Source: Negativibacillus sp.
GTDB lineage: Bacteria > Bacillota > Clostridia > Oscillospirales > Ruminococcaceae
Direction: 5' to 3'
NCBI GenBank assembly: GCA_020024325.1
Contig: JAHHTY010000009.1
Location: 1 to 45,669, forward strand
DNA: 45,669 nucleotides
Both the position numbers and the translations under genes were made by a program. Positions 24,249-32,437 of this stretch are shown in pieces. The notes under the pieces were generated by a model that had not been told where the DNA came from, made no database searches, and saw only the letters and a list, made by a program, of their open reading frames with translations. Position 1 is the stretch's first letter. Each line of letters begins with the position of its first letter.

Positions 24249-25122
24249 AAAAAAATTGGGACGCAACGATCCGTGTTGGTGTGGAAGCGGGAAAAAATAT
24301 AAACACTGTCACATTGATTTTGATGATAGAGTAGACCATTTTCGTAGAGAAGGTCATATTGTTCCAAATCACACAATGATTAAAACACCGGAACAAATTG
24401 AAGGAATCCGCCAAAGCAGCAAGATTAACATTGCTGTGCTGGATTTAGTGGCTGAAAAAATCCATGCAGGAATGACGACCGAAGAAATAGACAAAATTGT
24501 TTACGATGAAACAACCCGCTTGGGCGGAATTCCGGCTCCGTTAAACTATGAAGGATTTCCGAAGAGTGTTTGTACTTCAATCAATAACCAGGTTTGCCAC
24601 GGAATCCCATCAGCCAATATTTCACTGAGAGAGGGAGATATCATCAATGTGGATGTGTCTACCATCTATAACGGCTATTTTTCCGATTCTTCCAGAATGT
24701 TTTGTATCGGCAAGGTGAGCGATGAAGCAGCAAATCTTGTAAAGGTTGCAAAAGAATGTGTGGATCTTGGCTTACAGGAAGTAAAGCCATGGGGATTTTT
24801 GGGAGACATTGCACAGGTAGTATCGGACCATGCCCACAAAAACGGCTACACTGTAGTTCGAGAAATTGGCGGTCATGGAGTCGGTCTTCAATTCCATGAA
24901 GATCCGTGGGTCGGATATGTTGGAAAAAGAGGAACAGATATGCTGTTGGTTCCGGGAATGGTGTTTACCATTGAGCCAATGATTAACCAAGGTTCTTATC
25001 ATGTTAAGATGGATGAAGACGGGCAGGATTGGATTGTTATTACCAGTGATGGAAAGCTGTCTGCTCAATGGGAAATTACCGTAGCGGTTACCGAGGATGG
25101 ATTTGAAGTTTTGACTTATTAA
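24241..25122 (+). CDS. map: type I methionine aminopeptidase with N-terminal SEC-C zinc motif
   Basis: It removes the initiator methionine from new proteins. From 24241 the protein has 293 residues. An N-terminal SEC-C motif (C12, C14, C23, H24 in NDPCWCGSGKKYKHCH) is followed by the pita-bread catalytic domain. Its metal ligands are D138, D149, H212, E245 and E278, and H120 is the conserved substrate-pocket His. The SEC-C tail may dock the enzyme to the ribosome, as proposed for similar proteins. GGGAGG is seven bases before this ATG and only one base before an in-frame ATG at 24235, so 24241 is preferred. Confidence 0.95.
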   Translation: MSEKKLGRNDPCWCGSGKKYKHCHIDFDDRVDHFRREGHIVPNHTMIKTPEQIEGIRQSSKINIAVLDLVAEKIHAGMTTEEIDKIVYDETTRLGGIPAPLNYEGFPKSVCTSINNQVCHGIPSANISLREGDIINVDVSTIYNGYFSDSSRMFCIGKVSDEAANLVKVAKECVDLGLQEVKPWGFLGDIAQVVSDHAHKNGYTVVREIGGHGVGLQFHEDPWVGYVGKRGTDMLLVPGMVFTIEPMINQGSYHVKMDEDGQDWIVITSDGKLSAQWEITVAVTEDGFEVLTY

Positions 25123-25143
25123 CTTGAAATTTTGAATGAAACA

Positions 25144-25193
25144 AAAAAATCCCTGATGACAGCTATGTGATATAGCGGCAACAGGGATTTTTT
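25144..25193. terminator. bidirectional terminator between map and the S1-domain gene
   Basis: AAAAAATCCCTG (25144-25155) pairs with CAGGGATTTTTT (25182-25193) around an inner GCTAT/ATAGC hairpin. T runs exist on both strands, and the genes on either side converge here. Confidence 0.88.
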
Positions 25194-25199
25194 GTTTGA

Positions 25200-26132
25200 T
25201 TAAAGACCTGAGAAGGTTGTTTCTACTTTCTTTTTGCAGCACTCGGGTGAATAGAGCCAATGATCCAGATGACCGGAATCAATAAAATAATGAAACGGTG
25301 CAGCCGATGGTGGGGCATCAAATGAATCAATAATAATCAGTTTAATCTTCATTTTATCCGGAACCATATTTTTGATGTAGACACTTGCCTGCTGCCCGGC
25401 GGTAACTCCCTCTTTTGGTTCGGCAAGACCGGCAAGGTTGGGGGCAAGCTCCACAAAAATACCGTAATTTTCAACGGAACGCACCGTTGCAGAAACGGTT
25501 TGACCAACAGCAAAGCAGGCAGCATTTTCTTGCCAGGTTCCCAGCAGTTCTTTGTGACTTAACGAAACACGCAGATTTTCGTCAACATTGGTTATTACGG
25601 CACGAATATCCTGACCGACATGGAAACGGTCGGACGGATGGGAGATTCGTGAAACGGAGATGCAGTCAATGGGAATTAACGAGGGGATGCCACAGCCAAT
25701 ATCAACAAAGCAGCCAAAGGGCTCTAAATGGGTGACACGGGCAGGAATGATATCTCCGCAACGAAAAGATTGTATGTACTCTTCACGGCAGCGCATTTGT
25801 GCAGCTTTTCGGGAAAGCATAGGTGTGATGCTTCCGTCAGGATTTTGGCGGATAGATTCTACCACAAAGCAGACCGGTTTGCTGACACGGGAAAGCAACG
25901 CAATATCCCGCGTACAGCCCTCACGGATTCCGATTGCCCCTTCGCAACGGGGAATGATGCCTTTACAAAAGCCAAAATCTACAATTAAATCGTGTTCCTG
26001 TGTGCAAAGGCAGACCCTAGCCTCCAAGATGGTTTGTGTGTGGTAGGCCTCCCAAAGTCCTAACGGACCTTGACAAAGACTGTGGTTTTGAGCAGTATTG
26101 ATTAGCCAGCCTTCCGGCCAGTAGTTTGTCAT
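25200..26132 (-). CDS. S1 RNA-binding domain protein
   Basis: 310 residues from an ATG at 26132 with GGAGGGAAG just upstream. Two clear S1 domains are visible: residues 125-194 (GDIIPARVTHLEPFGCFVDI) and 208-268 (GQTVSATVRSVENYGIFVEL). Residues 35-95 (EARVCLCTQEHDLIVDFGF) look like a degenerate OB fold. The last 40 residues are Cys/His/aromatic-rich with CC near the end. It resembles the short S1-like proteins of Clostridia often labelled ribosomal protein S1. It could aid mRNA binding by the ribosome, but the exact role is unknown. It is the only minus-strand gene in this stretch. Confidence 0.85.
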   Translation of the reverse strand: MTNYWPEGWLINTAQNHSLCQGPLGLWEAYHTQTILEARVCLCTQEHDLIVDFGFCKGIIPRCEGAIGIREGCTRDIALLSRVSKPVCFVVESIRQNPDGSITPMLSRKAAQMRCREEYIQSFRCGDIIPARVTHLEPFGCFVDIGCGIPSLIPIDCISVSRISHPSDRFHVGQDIRAVITNVDENLRVSLSHKELLGTWQENAACFAVGQTVSATVRSVENYGIFVELAPNLAGLAEPKEGVTAGQQASVYIKNMVPDKMKIKLIIIDSFDAPPSAAPFHYFIDSGHLDHWLYSPECCKKKVETTFSGL

Positions 26133-26308
26133 TTTCTTCCCTCCTTCTGCTTCCTCCAGACTTTTAGAAAAATTTTGAAACAAAGACTAAAGGTGCAGAT
26201 TTTATTCCATCGTATTTTTAAATATCAGGTTGCTTTATCTATATGCGCAGAAAGGTTGATTTATTTCTGAAAGCTGTTTTTCTTTTTTAAGAAAAGCTTT
26301 GGGAAATC

Positions 26309-26338
26309 TTGCACAAAGACGGGGTTATTTGGTATAAT
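26309..26338 (+). promoter_or_regulatory. sigma-A promoter of the DUF951-prfA transcript
   Basis: TTGCAC (26309-26314), an 18-bp spacer and TATAAT (26333-26338). The start site would be about 40 nt before the DUF951 ATG. Confidence 0.75.
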
Positions 26339-26386
26339 AGAAAAGTATGTAGAATTTATTTTTAGAACGGATGGAGCTGAGAGAAG

Positions 26387-26566
26387 ATGGACGTGCGTGT
26401 AGGAGATATTTTGATTATGAAAAAAAATCATCCCTGCGGGGAAAACAAGTTTTTGGTTTTAAGAAGCGGCATGGACTTTAAGCTCAGATGCACCGGCTGT
26501 GGCCATGAAATTATGGTTGTACGCTCAAAAGCGGAAAAAAATATTAAGTCAATAGAAAGACCGTAG
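26387..26566 (+). CDS. DUF951 small protein
   Basis: A short gene of 59 residues beginning MDVRVGDILIMKKNHPCG. It has the family marks: KKNHPCGENKF, then FKLRCTGCGHEIMVVRSKAEK. The cysteines C18, C35 and C38 and nearby His could bind a metal. The function is unknown; these proteins are widespread in Firmicutes, often near ychF, parB or translation genes. GGAG lies ten bases before the ATG, and a good promoter lies upstream. prfA follows after 64 bases without a terminator. Confidence 0.9.
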   Translation: MDVRVGDILIMKKNHPCGENKFLVLRSGMDFKLRCTGCGHEIMVVRSKAEKNIKSIERP

Positions 26567-26630
26567 GCGAACGATGCATAACAATCTGTAAAAAATACTT
26601 TAAGATAGAAAAAGTAAGGAGAATGAAAAA

Positions 26631-27722
26631 ATGTTTGAACAGCTGAGCGCGGCAGAAGAACGCTATCAGTCAATCAATGACAGGCTGATGGACCCTAATG
26701 TTGTAAGTGATCCAAAACAGTATGCAGAGCTAATGAAGGAATATAAAAACCTTACCCCGATTGTAGAAAAATATCGTGAGTATTCTAAAGCCAAAGACGA
26801 TATGGAAGAAGCAAAAGCAATGCTGGATGAGAGCGGTCTGGACAAAGATTTCAGAGAGCTGATTGAAGAACAGTATGAAACCAGCAAAAAAGATATTGAA
26901 ACAATCTCTGAAGAACTCAAGATTCTTCTGATTCCAAAAGACCCGAACGATGACAAAAACGTAATTGTTGAGATTCGTGGCGGTGCAGGCGGGGATGAGG
27001 CAGCACTGTTTGCAAACAGCCTGTTTAGAATGTACTCTATGTATGCAGAAACACAGGGCTGGAAGATTGAGGTGCTCAATGCAAACCCAACTGAGCTTGG
27101 TGGTTACAAAGAAATCAGCTTTTCTATCAACGGTGACGGAGCTTATTCTAAATTTAAGTTTGAATCCGGTGTACACCGTGTACAGCGCGTTCCTGAAACA
27201 GAAACACAGGGCAGAATCCACACATCTACCGTTACAGTAGCGGTTCTTCCGGAAGTGGACGATGTTGAGGTTGAAATCAACCCGAAAGATCTTCAGATTG
27301 ATACCTATCGTTCCGGTGGTGCAGGCGGTCAGCACGTTAATAAGACTGAATCCGCAATCCGAATTACTCACCTTCCGACAGGAACTGTTGTAGAGTGCCA
27401 GGATGAACGAAGCCAGTATAAAAATAAAGATAAGGCTATGAAGATTCTGCGTTCCCGTATCTATGAAAAGATGCAGAGAGAACAGGAAGAAAAAATTGCT
27501 TCTGAAAGAAAACTTCAGGTTGGTGCAGGTGACCGCGCCGAGCGTATCCGTACCTACAACTATCCTCAGGGCAGGGTAACAGACCACAGAATCGGTTTGA
27601 CCCTGTATAAACTTGAACAGATGCTCAACGGCGACCTGACCGAGCTGTTTGATGCACTCAATACCTTTGACCAGGCAGAAAAGCTCAAAGCAGGCTCCGA
27701 GGCTGCCGGCAACGAAAACTAA
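26631..27722 (+). CDS. prfA: peptide chain release factor 1
   Basis: RF1 ends translation at UAA and UAG. The 363-residue protein has the GGQ catalytic motif (G232-G233-Q234 in RSGGAGGQHVNKTESA). It also has the PxT recognition motif typical of RF1 (P188-E-T190), where RF2 has SPF. GRIHTSTVTVAVLPEV and RAERIRTYNYPQGRVTDHR are family hallmarks. AAGGAG precedes the ATG. It is the release factor that would read the in-frame UAG at 40359 as stop. Confidence 0.98.
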   Translation: MFEQLSAAEERYQSINDRLMDPNVVSDPKQYAELMKEYKNLTPIVEKYREYSKAKDDMEEAKAMLDESGLDKDFRELIEEQYETSKKDIETISEELKILLIPKDPNDDKNVIVEIRGGAGGDEAALFANSLFRMYSMYAETQGWKIEVLNANPTELGGYKEISFSINGDGAYSKFKFESGVHRVQRVPETETQGRIHTSTVTVAVLPEVDDVEVEINPKDLQIDTYRSGGAGGQHVNKTESAIRITHLPTGTVVECQDERSQYKNKDKAMKILRSRIYEKMQREQEEKIASERKLQVGAGDRAERIRTYNYPQGRVTDHRIGLTLYKLEQMLNGDLTELFDALNTFDQAEKLKAGSEAAGNEN

Positions 27723-27752
27723 AGCGTTTTATTTTTTGAAAAGAGGCTCTTT

Positions 27753-28838
27753 ATGATGAAAAGCCAAACTTTACAGCGTAAGGAAACGGTTTTGTTAAAG
27801 ATACAGGATCTTCAACAAGATCGTCACTGCTTGCAGCAGGCAGGAGAGATTATCCGAGCAGGAGGTCTGGTCGCCCTGCCAACGGAAACGGTATATGGCT
27901 TGGGGGCAAACGCCTTAGATCCACAGGCAGTTACCAATATCTTTCTGGCAAAGGGCAGACCGCAGGATAATCCGCTGATTATCCATTTGGAGGACGCTTC
28001 ACAGGCACAGCAGTATGCAAGAGATATTCCCGATGTTTACTATGAGTTGTGCAGACGCTTTTCTCCCGGCCCATTGACTGTGATCCTGCCTAAAAAAGAG
28101 ATTATTCCAAAAGAAACATCCGGCGGTTTGGATACAGTAGCAATCCGCATTCCGAAACATCCGGTTGCAAGAGAAATTATCCGTTTTTCAGGAGTGCCGG
28201 TTGCAGCTCCGTCTGCAAATCTGTCCGGTTCACCAAGCCCAACAACTGCCTCACACTGCATCCACGATTTGTGGGGCAGGGTAGATGCCATTGTCGATGC
28301 AGGAGAATGCAGTGTGGGGCTTGAGTCCACTGTGATTTCTCTGGCAGGTGAAAGACCAATCCTTCTGCGTCCGGGTGCAGTGACACCGCAGATGCTGAGG
28401 GAGGTTTTGCCGGATCTTCTGGTTCACCATGCAGTAACGGATAAGTTAGAGGCGGGTGAGCGTGCAGATTCTCCGGGTATGAAATATAAACACTATGCTC
28501 CACAGGCACAGATTACGGTTTTAGACGCAGACAGCAAAGAGTTTGTGGAATATGTAAACAGACATGCTCACGAAGGAGTTTTTGCTCTGTGCTTTGAAGA
28601 GGATGTTTTGGGATTGAAGGTTCCCTGTCTGAGTCTTGGCAAAGATGAAATTGATCAGGCAAGGAATTTATTTGCGGCTTTAAGAGAGCTGGATAATCGA
28701 GGCGCCAAAGAGGTGTATGCACGCTGTCCATCCAAAGAAGGGGTAGGGCTTGCGGTATATAATCGTTTAATTCGGGCAGCCGCTTATCATGAACTTTCTC
28801 CACAGGATACGGGGAAAAAAGAAGATGGTAGATTTTGA
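27753..28838 (+). CDS. threonylcarbamoyl-AMP synthase, two-domain Sua5 type
   Basis: The enzyme makes threonylcarbamoyl-AMP from threonine, bicarbonate and ATP, the first step of tRNA t6A37 synthesis. Of the 361 residues, about 20-215 form the YrdC-like domain (GGLVALPTETVYGLG, KGRPQDNPLIIHL, PVAAPSANLSGSPSPT). From about 235 comes the Sua5 C-terminal domain (SPGMKYKHYAPQAQITVLD). Presence of that domain makes it Sua5 (YwlC type) rather than TsaC. GAGG precedes the ATG. Its stop overlaps the region before coaE. The downstream modifier TcdA is at the left end of the window. Confidence 0.94.
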   Translation: MMKSQTLQRKETVLLKIQDLQQDRHCLQQAGEIIRAGGLVALPTETVYGLGANALDPQAVTNIFLAKGRPQDNPLIIHLEDASQAQQYARDIPDVYYELCRRFSPGPLTVILPKKEIIPKETSGGLDTVAIRIPKHPVAREIIRFSGVPVAAPSANLSGSPSPTTASHCIHDLWGRVDAIVDAGECSVGLESTVISLAGERPILLRPGAVTPQMLREVLPDLLVHHAVTDKLEAGERADSPGMKYKHYAPQAQITVLDADSKEFVEYVNRHAHEGVFALCFEEDVLGLKVPCLSLGKDEIDQARNLFAALRELDNRGAKEVYARCPSKEGVGLAVYNRLIRAAAYHELSPQDTGKKEDGRF

Positions 28839-28858
28839 GAAAGGCATGGTCAGGTAAG

Positions 28859-29491
28859 ATGAAAAATATTATTGTTGGTTTGACCGGTCAAACAGGAGCG
28901 GGAAAATCAACGGTTTCCGACTATCTGCGAGAAAACGGAATTACCGTAATTGATGCAGACAAAATTGCCAGAGAGGCTGTTGAAACAGGCAGTGCGTGCA
29001 TTGCAGATATTGCTCTGGAATTTGGCTGTGAGTATATCAATATTGATGGTACACTGAACCGTAAAAGAATGGCAAAAACGGTTTTTACTGATAAAGCAAA
29101 ACTAAAAAAACTGAATGCCCTGATGTTTCCGTATATTATCGAACGGCTGTGTGGTGAAATTAACCGCCTGAGAGAAGATGGAAACGGAATCATTGTACTG
29201 GATGCGCCAACTTTATTTGAAAGCGGAGCAGACAGAGAATGTGATTATGTTGTGTCTGTTACAGCAGAGGTTGATTCAAGAAAAGCACGCATTATTTTGA
29301 GAGATAACTTGACTGAAGAAGAAGCTGAGGAAAGAATCTCGGCACAACATGACGAAGAATATTATAAAAGTCGTTCTGACGCTATCTTAGAAAACAACAC
29401 AAGTGTGGACTCTTTAAAGAATCAGACCTCCGCCTTGCTTTGCCATCTTGAAGAAATGATGGAAGCTAGCTTCCAGGAGGATACTCTGTAA
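28859..29491 (+). CDS. coaE: dephospho-CoA kinase
   Basis: CoaE does the last step of coenzyme A synthesis, phosphorylating dephospho-CoA. From 28859 the protein has 210 residues. The P-loop GLTGQTGAGKST lies at the very start, the DADKIAREAVE substrate segment follows, and IVLDAPTLFESG is the CoA-binding block. The ribosome site (CAGGTAAG) is close to this ATG; an in-frame TTG at 28835 overlapping the sua5 stop is a possible but less likely start. It is in one transcript with prfA and sua5. Confidence 0.92.
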   Translation: MKNIIVGLTGQTGAGKSTVSDYLRENGITVIDADKIAREAVETGSACIADIALEFGCEYINIDGTLNRKRMAKTVFTDKAKLKKLNALMFPYIIERLCGEINRLREDGNGIIVLDAPTLFESGADRECDYVVSVTAEVDSRKARIILRDNLTEEEAEERISAQHDEEYYKSRSDAILENNTSVDSLKNQTSALLCHLEEMMEASFQEDTL

Positions 29492-29509
29492 CAGAAACGG
29501 AGGAAGCCA

Positions 29510-30106
29510 GTGGAAAGACAAAAAAACAAAAAGAAGTGCAGAAACAAGAAAACAATTTTTCTTTGGCTGATTTTTATTGTGGTTCTGATTGGTGCGTGTT
29601 TTGCGGCAATAGAACCGGCAACAGAAGGTATTTACAGGCAGATGTATCCCCGAAAGTATCGGGAGTATATTGAAAAATATAGCAGAGAGTATGAAGTGGA
29701 CCGCAATTTAGTGTACGCTGTGACACGCATTGAAAGTAATTTTGATCCGACTGCCGTTTCTCATGCAGATGCAAGAGGACTTATGCAGATGACAAAAGAT
29801 TCTTTTGACTGGGTAAAGTATCGTATGGGGGATAACAGTTCGGTTTCCTATGAAGATATTTTTGAACCACAGGTTGCTATTCAGTACGGGACCTATATGC
29901 TGCGCCTTTTGTTGGACGAAACCGGAAATGAAAAGGTTGCAATTTGTTCTTATCATGCCGGGATGGGAAATGTTAATTCATGGCTATCAAAGAAAGCCTA
30001 CTCAAAAGATGGAAAAACACTTGACAAAATACCCTATTCTGATACAGAATGGTATTATAATAAAGTTGCTGAAGCAAAGGAAATTTATAAGCGACTTTAT
30101 TCATAA
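29510..30106 (+). CDS. membrane-anchored lytic transglycosylase, SLT domain
   Basis: 198 residues from a GTG start with CGGAGGA upstream. A Lys/Arg-rich N-terminus is followed by one membrane segment (residues 16-33), leaving the enzyme outside the cell. The SLT domain has its catalytic Glu E75 in YAVTRIESNFDPTAVSHADA, then GLMQMTKDSF and a YHAGMGNVNSWL motif. Such enzymes cut the glycan strands of peptidoglycan. It follows coaE after 18 bases, so it is part of the same operon. Confidence 0.93.
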   Translation: MERQKNKKKCRNKKTIFLWLIFIVVLIGACFAAIEPATEGIYRQMYPRKYREYIEKYSREYEVDRNLVYAVTRIESNFDPTAVSHADARGLMQMTKDSFDWVKYRMGDNSSVSYEDIFEPQVAIQYGTYMLRLLLDETGNEKVAICSYHAGMGNVNSWLSKKAYSKDGKTLDKIPYSDTEWYYNKVAEAKEIYKRLYS

Positions 30107-30203
30107 ACAAAATAGTTTCTAACCGCTTGTTAACGGTATAGATAAAAATTCTGTTTTTGTTTTAGAGCAGAATAAAAATTCTTTAATCGGGAGGATGAAT
30201 GAT

Positions 30204-31610
30204 ATGGAAAAATCCAAAGGCGAACAGCTCCAGGAAGAACTGATGCTGAAAATGGTTAATGGTACTACACGTCTGTCTGATGAAGAAATCGATAAAGCAT
30301 ACGACTATGCTGAAGGCTACAAAAAATATATGGACGCAGCCAAAATCGAGATGGAAGCAGTCAGAGAAGCAATCAGACAGCTTAAAGAAAACGGTTACGA
30401 GGAATTCCAGCCGGGTAAAAAATATCAGCCAGGTGAAAGATTCTACTACAACAATCGCGGTAAATCTTTGATTTTCGGTACTATGGGTACCCGTCCAATT
30501 GAAAAGGGCGTTAAGATCTTGGCAGCTCATGTTGATTCCCCAAGACTGGACCTTAAACCAAGCCCACTGTTTGAAGAATCTGAACTGGGCTACCTCAGAC
30601 CACATTACTATGGTGGTATCAAAAAATATCAGTGGCCAACCATTCCTCTGGCTCTGCATGGTGACGTTTATAAAAAAGACGGCTCTGTTGTTACAATCAC
30701 TATCGGCGAAGACGAATCAGATCCGATTTTCTGTGTAACTGACCTGCTGCCACATCTGGCTTCTACTCAAAGACAGCAGACTTTGGGCGAGGCTTTCAAA
30801 GGCGAATCCATGAATATTCTCATCGGCTCCAGACAGTTTAAAGATGAAAAAGCTTCTGAAAAAGTAAAACTGAACCTGATGAAGATTTTCAATGAGAAAT
30901 ACGGCATCACCGAAAGAGATTTCTTGGGCGCTGAACTGAGTGTTGTTCCGGCTCTCAAAGCAAGAGATCTTGGTCTTGACAGAAGCATGATCGGTGCTTA
31001 TGGTCATGACGACCGTGTTTGCTCTTACACAGAGATGACTGCTGAAATTGCAAACACCAATCCAGAATGGACCTCTGTTGTTATCTTCGCTGATAAAGAA
31101 GAAGTTGGTTCCGACGGTAATACCGGTATGCATTCCAGATTCCTGGAGTACTTTCTGGCTGACCTGGCAGAACCATTTGGTGTTCCGGTAAGACGCGTTC
31201 TTTCCAATTCAAAATGTCTGTCTGCTGACGTAAGTGCAGCATTTGACCCTGCATTTGCAGACGCTTATGAGAAACAGAACTCCTCTTTCCTCAACTACGG
31301 CGTATGTGTTGTTAAATACACCGGTTCCGGCGGTAAAGGCGGCACCAACGACTGTAATGCTAAATTTACCAGCAAAGTTTGCGCTATCCTTGATAATGCA
31401 GACGTTGTATGGCAGTTTGGTGAACTGGGTAAAGTTGACCAAGGCGGCGGCGGTACCGTTGCTAAGTTTATCTCTGAGCTGGATGTTGACACCATTGACA
31501 TCGGTGTTCCGGTTCTGTGTATGCACGCTCCAATGGAGATTATTTCTAAGGTTGACCTGTATGAAACACACCGTGGTTTCTATGAGTTCCTGACTGCAAA
31601 ATTGGACTAA
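30204..31610 (+). CDS. M18 family zinc aminopeptidase
   Basis: 468 residues from an ATG at 30204, chosen because GGGAGG is nine bases upstream; an in-frame ATG at 30195 directly abuts that site. M18 motifs are present: AAHVDSPRLDLKP (H109, D111), GAYGHDDRVCSYTEM, FADKEEVGSDGNTGM with the catalytic Glu pair, and VLCMHAPMEI with the last His ligand. It would remove N-terminal residues from peptides in the cytoplasm. Codon use is as biased as in EF-Tu (CTG Leu, CCA Pro, GCT Ala), so high expression is likely. Confidence 0.93.
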   Translation: MEKSKGEQLQEELMLKMVNGTTRLSDEEIDKAYDYAEGYKKYMDAAKIEMEAVREAIRQLKENGYEEFQPGKKYQPGERFYYNNRGKSLIFGTMGTRPIEKGVKILAAHVDSPRLDLKPSPLFEESELGYLRPHYYGGIKKYQWPTIPLALHGDVYKKDGSVVTITIGEDESDPIFCVTDLLPHLASTQRQQTLGEAFKGESMNILIGSRQFKDEKASEKVKLNLMKIFNEKYGITERDFLGAELSVVPALKARDLGLDRSMIGAYGHDDRVCSYTEMTAEIANTNPEWTSVVIFADKEEVGSDGNTGMHSRFLEYFLADLAEPFGVPVRRVLSNSKCLSADVSAAFDPAFADAYEKQNSSFLNYGVCVVKYTGSGGKGGTNDCNAKFTSKVCAILDNADVVWQFGELGKVDQGGGGTVAKFISELDVDTIDIGVPVLCMHAPMEIISKVDLYETHRGFYEFLTAKLD

Positions 31611-31624
31611 TTTTTGTCTACATA

Positions 31625-31657
31625 AAAAGGCTTCCGATATACTATCGGAAGCCTTTT
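31625..31657 (+). terminator. intrinsic terminator after the aminopeptidase
   Basis: A 14-bp perfect stem (31625-31638 with 31644-31657) containing GGCTTCCGAT/ATCGGAAGCC, followed by GTTTTT. Confidence 0.92.
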
Positions 31658-31709
31658 GTTTTTAATATAAGTTATGAAAAATTTTGTAAATGGGGTGTAG
31701 CAAAACACC

Positions 31710-31738
31710 TTGTTATTCTTTATTTAATATGCTACAAT
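31710..31738 (+). promoter_or_regulatory. sigma-A promoter of the DUF2500 gene
   Basis: TTGTTA (31710-31715), a 17-bp spacer and TACAAT (31733-31738), about 15 nt from the expected start to the ribosome site. Confidence 0.65.
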
Positions 31739-31760
31739 GACGAAATAAGGAGGTGTTGCA

Positions 31761-32144
31761 ATGGGATTTGGAATGTTTGGGATTATAGACAGCTTGTTTC
31801 CGGTATTTTTTATCATCATCTTTGTGTTTGTAATCGGTATGTTTATTGCAACAGCAATCAGGGGTGCTTCAGAATGGAACAAAAATAATCAATCACCGGT
31901 TTTAACAGTGGATGCAACGCTGGTAGGAAAAAGGGAGAGTCACTCTCATCATCACCATAATAATGGTAATGGAGCAGATAACATCGCAATTATCTCAAAC
32001 TACTATATCACCTTTGAGGTACAAAGCGGTGACCGTATGGAATTTAACGTTTCGGGAAGGGAATATGGTCAGTTGGTTGAAGGTGATAAGGGAAGCCTTA
32101 CTTTCCAGGGAACAAGATACCACAGCTTTGAGCGAAGACGATAA
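31761..32144 (+). CDS. DUF2500 membrane-anchored protein
   Basis: 127 residues. One N-terminal membrane segment (about 10-35, LFPVFFIIIFVFVIGMFIA) is followed by a small beta-rich domain with the family pattern VLTVDATLVGKRE, NYYITFEVQSGDRMEFNV and GSLTFQGTRYHSF. The function is unknown. A histidine cluster (HSHHHHNN, about residues 62-69) interrupts the domain and could bind metal or be a simple loop. AAGGAGG precedes the ATG. It is a single-gene unit with its own promoter and terminator, unrelated to rpoB, which starts from a separate promoter. Confidence 0.85.
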   Translation: MGFGMFGIIDSLFPVFFIIIFVFVIGMFIATAIRGASEWNKNNQSPVLTVDATLVGKRESHSHHHHNNGNGADNIAIISNYYITFEVQSGDRMEFNVSGREYGQLVEGDKGSLTFQGTRYHSFERRR

Positions 32145-32191
32145 ACAAGGGGATAAATACCGTAAAAGATATAATTTTGGCATATATAAAC

Positions 32192-32222
32192 AAAACTCCG
32201 ATTAAAAAATCGGAGTTTTTCT
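32192..32222 (+). terminator. intrinsic terminator of the DUF2500 gene
   Basis: An 11-bp perfect stem (32192-32202 with 32209-32219) followed by T's. Confidence 0.9.
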
Positions 32223-32246
32223 TCTGCATCAACGGTATTTGAAAGA

Positions 32247-32275
32247 TTGACTTTAAGCGTAAAATAGCATATAAT
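32247..32275 (+). promoter_or_regulatory. sigma-A promoter of rpoBC
   Basis: TTGACT (32247-32252), a 17-bp spacer and TATAAT (32270-32275). It lies just after a terminator, so rpoBC is started here and not by read-through from ribosomal protein genes. The leader is about 155 nt. Confidence 0.8.
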
Positions 32276-32339
32276 ATTATAATGTATCAAAATGGCTATT
32301 TATGTATTTAACTAAATATATTGTAGCATAGAAGATAAA

Positions 32340-32374
32340 AGAATTCAATACCTTTTTGCAAAATATTGAATTCT
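32340..32374 (+). other. hairpin in the rpoB leader
   Basis: AGAATTCAATA (32340-32350) pairs perfectly with TATTGAATTCT (32364-32374). No T run follows. It could be a processing site, a regulatory stem or an operator of the inverted-repeat type. Confidence 0.5.
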
Positions 32375-32437
32375 GAAGAATAAAAGTTGTACACAATAAA
32401 CAATTGTTAAAATATGCGGAATGGAGTGGATAAGCCT

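Noticed and set aside
25200..26132. The S1-domain protein as the ispH-fused or full-length ribosomal protein S1
   Set aside because: It has only two clear S1 repeats plus one degenerate fold and no IspH part, so it is named by domain only.
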